Source: Candidatus Nitrosocosmicus sp. (GTDB taxonomy: Archaea > Thermoproteota > Nitrososphaeria > Nitrososphaerales > Nitrososphaeraceae). From it: a DNA stretch of 36,953 nt. The stretch covers positions 1-36,953 of the forward strand of contig JAICXY010000024.1 of the NCBI GenBank assembly GCA_025934495.1, written 5' to 3'. The position numbers were made by a program, and so were the translations under genes. The notes beneath the pieces were generated by a model. That model saw nothing but the letters and a program-made list of their open reading frames with translations, was not told the origin of the DNA and searched no databases. Positions 31,232 to 36,953 of this stretch are shown here, one piece after another. The stretch's first letter is position 1; the number at the start of each line of letters is the position of its first letter.

Positions 31232-31414
31232 ATGCATATGAAAATTTTGATTGTTCCTAACTTATTATTGCAATATATTAAATTGGAGGATGCGGACGAA
31301 TACAAATCAAAACAAAAAATAGAATGCATTAGATGTGGTTTCAAAATGGGTGAAATTACTGTATCTCACCTTAAATGTTTTAAATGTGGGTCAGAATTGA
31401 GAGGCTCGGATTAA
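31232..31414 (+). CDS. Small zinc-ribbon-like protein
   Basis: 60-aa ORF with ECIRCGFK...KCFKCGSE double CxxC. Confidence 0.5.
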   Translation: MHMKILIVPNLLLQYIKLEDADEYKSKQKIECIRCGFKMGEITVSHLKCFKCGSELRGSD

Positions 31415-31636
31415 TCTAATTAGTAGTGACGAATTAATTGATGAAATAATTCAAAATAATTCAAATTTGAAAGATGATTTTAGGATTGATTCTAATTATA
31501 AGAAACACAAATTTTCAACTCTGTGTTTGTACATGGCATCCATAGGTATTTAGATTCTTAAAAATGCAATCAGATCAATTTTTTGTCATTAATGATGGAA
31601 ATATGCCTACAAATATTTTTATAAATTTTCGTTTAG

Positions 31637-31894
31637 CTATTTTAAGTGCATTCTCTCATTCCCCATCAAACTATAAACTATAGTTTTTCCTTATTTTTTC
31701 TCTATGATAAATCCCAATTCTCGGAGACCGTTTAATGCTGGTTATATAGTTCCAGGACTGGGTTTTTCTCCCTCTCTTTGAGATATTTCATTTGATATCT
31801 CATGCCCATGCATTGGTTTTTTAGATAATAAATATAGAATTAGAAATCCTAACATTCCTCTATCGCAACAAGACCCTTCGTCACTGTTTCTCAT
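31637..31894 (-). pseudogene. PadR-family transcriptional regulator with two in-frame TAA codons
   Basis: Minus-strand reading MRNSDEGSCCDRGMLGFLILYLLSKKPMHGHEISNEISQREGEKPSPGTI*PALNGLRELGFIIEKK*GKTIVYSLMGNERMHLK*; all one frame. Confidence 0.8.
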
Positions 31895-31906
31895 AATTAA
31901 TATTGG

Positions 31907-31924
31907 ATATTGGATATCCGATAT
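31907..31924. promoter_or_regulatory. Candidate PadR operator palindrome
   Basis: ATATTGGATATCCGATAT, 18-bp near-perfect dyad in the divergent intergenic region. Confidence 0.55.
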
Positions 31925-31950
31925 GTATAAATAAACCTTTAGTATTAATA

Positions 31951-31966
31951 TATCGTATGTCCGATA
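31951..31966. promoter_or_regulatory. Second candidate operator
   Basis: TATCG-TATGTC-CGATA, same half-sites as 31907-31924, directly before the 31968 start codon. Confidence 0.5.
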
Positions 31967-31967
31967 A

Positions 31968-32162
31968 ATGGATAAGGAGGTGAAAATAATGGGTTGTGGT
32001 TATAGTAGTGGTATATATGGATATAGTAACAGTAATTATCAGCGAGCAAGGAGTTTTCTTACAAAAGAAGAAAAAGTAGAAATATTAAAAGAATATCAAA
32101 AAGATCTTGAAAAAGAATCTCAAGGAGTATCAGAAAAAATTAAAGAGTTAGAAGCATATTAG
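31968..32162 (+). CDS. DUF5320-like small protein
   Basis: MGCGYSSGIYGYSNSNYQRARSFLTKEEKVEILKEYQKDLEKESQGVSEKIKELE; likely start at internal MGCGY after an aaggaggtg RBS-like motif (31974-31982). Confidence 0.65.
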   Translation: MDKEVKIMGCGYSSGIYGYSNSNYQRARSFLTKEEKVEILKEYQKDLEKESQGVSEKIKELEAY

Positions 32163-32832
32163 AAATTTTAATTTTAATTTTTTGTAATATAAATATCCGA
32201 TTAGTATTCTAGGTTCTTTATAAGAAAAAATATGTGATCAAAGATATCTTATCTATTTGTGATGTGTGTAATATATGATATCCGACAAGATTGCACATTT
32301 TTGAATTGTTAAATACTTATCTTTGTCTAAGGAAATCTTGACAAAAAGGACAATCTATAGTATATTATGTATAGGATTGACGATTTGATGATGTTTTCAT
32401 TTAAAAAGAAGAAATGTGAACAAAATTTATATAGATTGTTTGAATCGGTTTATTTTTCATCATAACAAAGAATTATTGATGCTAAAGTGAATAGAGCGTC
32501 TATTATTATACTTCTACAAATGTTGATGTGAACTTCAAACCATTGTATTTCTTTGTGATTGTTTTTACATTCTGAATTTTTTGGTCCGGATTTATCTTAA
32601 TTTTAATTGCAGTTTTTTATTTATTATTTGAATTACTTTATACCTATAATATCAATATAGATATTCTTTCATTTGAATATTAAAACCACAATTCTTTTGT
32701 AGTAATATGGTGAGAAAAATGCTTGAATTTAGGATAGTTAAAAATGATTTTCTCTTACTTGAATTTATAAATATGCCAATAATTTTTAAAATAACTAAGT
32801 TGCAAATGAGTTTATCTTTTTATATTGTTAAT

Positions 32833-33549
32833 TTACAAGTCCAAAAAGTTATCTATTTTTAATTGAATTTGTTGATATATTTCTTCAATATTCTTATTTC
32901 CATCAATATTAATCAAACCATATGTTGATCTCATCTTTTCAAATTCTTTTTTTAGTATGTATTGATATTTTATAAAAGAATCAAAAATATCGTTGGAAAT
33001 TCCGAGATCTAGTCCTGATTCATAGTAATCCAGAGAATTGTTTTTTTGAAATACTCTGTGAATTAAATTATAGGAATCGACATCTAGATAGAATACCAAA
33101 TCTGGTTTGATGGCAAAACTAAATAAACTGTGCAGCCAATTTTTATTTATTCCTCTAACAGAACTCCTTGCTATGAGTGTGTAAATATATCTATCTGAAA
33201 TCACAATAAAGCCTGCCTTTAATGCTGGGATGATTTTTTTTTCTAATTGATCTGCAAAATCTGCAGCATAATAAAGAGCCATTGTTCTTTTTCCCAAAAC
33301 AAAATTCCTTTTTGCTTCTATGATGCCTTTAGAAATAAGATCTGATCTTCTTATTCCTGCATTTATTACTGCGTGTCCATCTGCTTCAAGTTTTGTTGTT
33401 ATTTTTTCAATCTGTGTACTTCTTCCAGACGCATCTGGGCCTTCTATTACAATAAAAGATCCTTTTAATTCCACGCCTTGAAGATATTTTATACCTGAAT
33501 CTATGAATTTTATTTTATTATCTTTTTCAATTGACTTTTTTAATGTCAA
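32833..33549 (-). CDS. Thymidylate kinase-like protein with variant Walker A
   Basis: FIVIEGPDASGRSTQIEKI, YYAADFADQLEKKIIPALKAGFIVISDRYIYTLIARSSVRG, PDLVFYLDV. Confidence 0.85.
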   Translation of the reverse strand: MTLKKSIEKDNKIKFIDSGIKYLQGVELKGSFIVIEGPDASGRSTQIEKITTKLEADGHAVINAGIRRSDLISKGIIEAKRNFVLGKRTMALYYAADFADQLEKKIIPALKAGFIVISDRYIYTLIARSSVRGINKNWLHSLFSFAIKPDLVFYLDVDSYNLIHRVFQKNNSLDYYESGLDLGISNDIFDSFIKYQYILKKEFEKMRSTYGLINIDGNKNIEEIYQQIQLKIDNFLDL

Positions 33550-33589
33550 TATTTTCCACCGTCATTATAAAACACTATTTCTAAAGAGA

Positions 33590-34285
33590 TTATTTTAATA
33601 ATCTTTTGGATTCAAGAATTTCTAAAACATATTTTCTTGCTATATCTTGTTGTTCTTCTATATCCATTGTTCCATCGATTACTGTAAAGTTTTCTGAGTT
33701 AATCATTAGCTCGTATTGATCAATGATCATACCTTGAAATATTCTATAGCTTTCGTGTTCATCTTTGCTTAATTTTAAATCCATTCCAGCTTCATAGTAT
33801 TTTAGTTTTGGTCTACCTGAAATGATTCTATTAACAGCTGTTTCAGTTGGTACTTTATAATAAAAAATAATATCGGGTTTAATTGCATAATTATATATAT
33901 TTTCTACCCATTTTTTATCACAACCTCTTACAATGTCTCTAGCTAATGCAGTATAGGTATATCTGTCTGCAAGGACAATATAGCCTGCTCTTAGTAGTGG
34001 ATATATGTTTCTCTCATATCGATCTGCAAAATCTGTTGCATGAAGCAAAGAAAAAGTTGTAGGTGTTAACATGGCTTTTTTTTTACCTTTGGAAGTAATT
34101 TCTTTAACAGAATCAGAAGAATTCCATTCGGTAAAAAAAACATTATGGCCTTTTGACCTTAGCCATCTATCGAGTAAATGTATTTGAGTTGACTTTCCAG
34201 AACCATCTATGCCTTCAACTACTATAAGGATACCAAAATCCTGTTTATCATTAACTTTAAGTTTGCTAGAAGCGTTCATTTGCAA
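33590..34285 (-). CDS. tmk: Thymidylate kinase-like protein
   Basis: LIVVEGIDGSGKSTQIHLLDRWL, LHATDFADRYERNIYPLLRAGYIVLADRYTYTALARDIVRG, PDIIFYYKV. Confidence 0.88.
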   Translation of the reverse strand: MQMNASSKLKVNDKQDFGILIVVEGIDGSGKSTQIHLLDRWLRSKGHNVFFTEWNSSDSVKEITSKGKKKAMLTPTTFSLLHATDFADRYERNIYPLLRAGYIVLADRYTYTALARDIVRGCDKKWVENIYNYAIKPDIIFYYKVPTETAVNRIISGRPKLKYYEAGMDLKLSKDEHESYRIFQGMIIDQYELMINSENFTVIDGTMDIEEQQDIARKYVLEILESKRLLK

Positions 34286-34337
34286 TTACCTTATTTATTA
34301 ATATTGTCAATCAGGGAGAAGATATAACCTTTTTTAT

Positions 34338-34450
34338 GCTCTGTTCACTTAAGGTTTAATTCCTTATTATGATAGTCTACAAATAGATTCAACCAATTGA
34401 TCACATGCTTTAATTTACATTTCTTTACCATTTAACGTAAATATACAAAC
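34338..34450 (-). mobile_element. IS6-like remnant: transposase C-terminus plus terminal end
   Basis: Minus-strand KKCKLKHVINWLNLFVDYHNKELNLK* ending in the end motif gctctgttcacttaagg (34338-34354). Confidence 0.75.
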
Positions 34451-34781
34451 TATGAATTTCTAAAATAAACAGAAAAATTTTCGATAAGGTTTGAATACAT
34501 AAGCTAAATGGTATACTATCCTATCTTCATACCACAAAGTCTCCTTATATCAAAGATAGGATATCAGGCTCTGTTCACTTAAGGATTTTTTCCACCATAC
34601 TTGCTATCAATAATAAAACAAATTTCTACAAATTTTTGTAAATTAGATTGATTATATTGTGCTCAAAATATTTTGATTTTATTGAAATTGAGTGGAAATA
34701 GATATTTTGAATAAACTAATTATTCTAGAAAAACCTTAAGTTAACAGTTATGTAAACACATGGATATTTACTTCCTGTAAA

Positions 34782-35042
34782 CTAACAGTGTTTGTTCTGC
34801 CTGCACGTTTTTTTGTTATAGTCATATGTCCAGTAAGATACATCTTTACCAGTATCTTGTTCATTTAAAAATTTGGAATTGTTTGTCGCTTGTTGCTGCA
34901 TCCAATATAACCATCTGACTTTAATCAGGTTTAGTTCCGGTGATCTGGTTGTTGGAAGAAATACTAGACTTATTCTTGGATGATGCCTGGCTAGGGCTTC
35001 TTTTACCTTGTTGGACTTGATGGACATGTTATCCAGTATCAA
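34782..35042 (-). pseudogene. IS630 transposase C-terminal DDE part
   Basis: ILDNMSIKSNKVKEALARHHPRISLVFLPTTRSPELNLIKVRWLYW. Confidence 0.88.
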
Positions 35043-35552
35043 AAAATCTGTTTGATGTTGGTGTTATCATATTTTTGATCTAATCTTTTTATAAAATCTA
35101 AAAACTGTTTTCCTGTTTTCTTTCTGTAACCATGAGTCCATATCTTGTTATTATTGTAATCGTAAACACCAAATACATTTAAAATTCCTCTTATCTTCTG
35201 TTGAGCATTGGATATTTTGGATTGTATTGAGGACCATGAGATACCACATATGTCTTTGCAGCTATGGGTCCTTTTTCATCTTCAATACACTAGGATTGAG
35301 TTAGCAGGCAGGCTATATCTTAATTCCTCTATTCTCTTTTTTTCAAATGATATTCGGGGTCCACGCCGGTTCCCAAGGTTATTTTAGAATTACCATTTGA
35401 TACCATGTTTTAAAATGATATTTCTAAATTGAGTATGGCTTATACTTTTAATCATGTTTATCTCTTTTGTAATAAATCCTCAAGCCAGCACGCGCAACGA
35501 TCATGTTGAAAATGATAGTCCATAATACATTCTTGGATTTCTGGTTACTATT

Positions 35553-35840
35553 TTAACAATCCTTTTTTCTATATTTTTGTTGATTATTTTGATTGGCTTG
35601 TTTGTGCTCGTGTATTTTTGAGACTATTGTATCTAACCCTTTCTCATTAAAACGATGTCTCCATTTTCTTATGTTGCCATCATGATGGTTAGTCGCTCTT
35701 CTTATTTCAGGAACTGTATATCCTTTATCTTTAAGCAGGATTGTTTTGGCTCTATATTCTGCTTCGGTATCCTCATCAAGCCTTAGATACAAGTGGTTCC
35801 TTTCATCTGGGGTAAGCAATCTGAGGAATGTATCCCTCAT
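35553..35840 (-). pseudogene. IS630 transposase N-terminal helix-turn-helix part
   Basis: EAEYRAKTILLKDKGYTVPEIRRATNHHDGNIRKWRHRFNEKGLDTI. Confidence 0.88.
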
Positions 35841-36834
35841 AATGATAATTTACAAGAGTAAGCTAAATGTATTATGGTGCCAAAACAAACACTGTTAGTT
35901 TACAGGAAGTAATAAGCATCCATGTATTTACATAACTGTTAACAGAGCCCGAAACTGAAACTATAATTATTTATAATATAAGTTTCATCATAATTATCTC
36001 TATTTTAGGTGTTGCTTTCTCTCTCAAGACTATCTTCTACCTCAGTATTTGTTTGTATCAATCATAAAATTCGATTCCTTTTTTATGTATGAAAGTTTTT
36101 GTTAATATAGTATAGTCTGATAATATCTTGTCTTATCGAATCATCGATTCGTAAAAACCTTGATAGATTGTAGATGACTATCGGTACAATATCCAAAAGA
36201 AGAGGTTTAAAACCCAGGTTCTGTTATTCGAATAATTCTATAATTAGGTCAGGGTATACTTGATGATGGATATAAATAATCGATAAATAGAGAGGAAAAA
36301 TATACAAAAGACACAAAACTGGAATTAATTTCCCATAATATATCTATAGTGGATTTTGAATATAAAGAAGGACGTAGGAAGGACATAAAATAGATTTACT
36401 TACGGTATTTGATGAAGCATTAATCGAAAATATTACTATTCAACTATTTCGAATAATAATAAAATCTAATTAATAGATCGTTTCTAGATTGTATATATAG
36501 AGATTATCTATATTTTAATCCATCAATCTGGATTTGTTGATCTATTAATATGATATTAGAATCCATTGGAAAATTCATGATAATATTCCATATGCCTTAA
36601 TTTTTGATATTTGAAATAACATTCACTCATCATTCCAAGCAATATAGTAGTTGTTTATCCTCTTCTGAAGGTAATAAACAATACAGCCATTCCAATTTCT
36701 GACTATTTTATTATATGAATATCATCTTTATAGAATGATGATGCCAGGTCCATGAAATCAAAAGTCCAACAATAGAATCTATCACCAATACCATATTCTG
36801 TTATCATGGATAGAGGTATTCTTTTTACTGACGC

Positions 36835-36953
36835 TTTTCTAAATTCTCATAACAGATCCATTAGTTAGATAAGATTGGTTGCCATCATCCTTATTTCTGA
36901 AACCGTATGATCTTCATCTTTGAGCAGGATGACCTTGGCGCGGTAATTAGATT
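36835..36953 (-). pseudogene. Second, more decayed IS630 transposase N-terminal fragment (runs off window)
   Basis: Minus-strand SNYRAKVILLKDEDHTVSEIRMMATN then stops/frameshift (NGSVMRI); parallels AEYRAKTILLKDKGYTVPEIRRATNHHDGNIRKW. Confidence 0.75.

Larger units (their letters stand above)
34744..35939 (-). mobile_element. IS630-type insertion sequence, frameshifted transposase
   Basis: About 60-bp inverted ends acagttatgtaaayacatggat...acttcctgtaaactaacagtgtttgtt; TA flanks; transposase pieces in two ORFs and an intervening frame. Confidence 0.9.
34567..35949. mobile_element. Element with GGCTCTGTTMACTTAAGG ends, split by an IS630-type insertion
   Basis: Left end ggctctgttcacttaaggattttt (34567-); right end, once the IS630 is excised: aaaaaccttaagttaacagagcc (34731-34743 joined to 35942-35949). 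Confidence 0.7.

Noticed and set aside
1-36953. tRNA or rRNA genes
   Set aside because: No convincing TPsiC-arm/acceptor pairing or rRNA signature noticed by eye; a tRNAscan-SE/barrnap run would be needed to be certain.

Overview
The window is AT-rich archaeal DNA. Gene content and protein style point to an ammonia-oxidising Thaumarchaeota/Nitrososphaeria lineage (Nitrososphaera/Nitrosocosmicus-like); this is inference, not database-confirmed. The left part (about 0-13.65 kb) is mostly core genes: RadA, an AK6-like kinase, an Sm-like protein, archaeosine tRNA-guanine transglycosylase, proteasome beta, LeuC/LeuD and aIF6, interspersed with lineage-type secreted proteins. One of these is a His/Lys-rich tandem-repeat protein. 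From about 13.65 kb, starting 16 bp after the aIF6 stop codon, the region is accessory. It holds a WtpA-like binding protein, a multicopper oxidase, a VOC protein, CHAD and CYTH domain proteins flanking two metallophosphoesterase paralogs, a pyruvate kinase-like protein, an RNase H-like protein and a tandem pair of thymidylate kinase-like proteins, with many decayed genes. The strongest structural signals are: (1) a layered mobile-element history, with IS6-like remnants carrying the end GGCTCTGTTMACTTAAGG, into which both an IS630-type element (about 1.2 kb) and a 169-bp non-autonomous relative inserted at the same TA; (2) a PadR regulator interrupted by two in-frame TAA codons, divergent from a DUF5320-like small protein, with palindromic TATCG-N6-CGATA sites between them; (3) a CHAD/MPE/MPE/CYTH cluster suggesting polyphosphate or phosphate metabolism. 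I did not find a clear, wholly new defence-type system.
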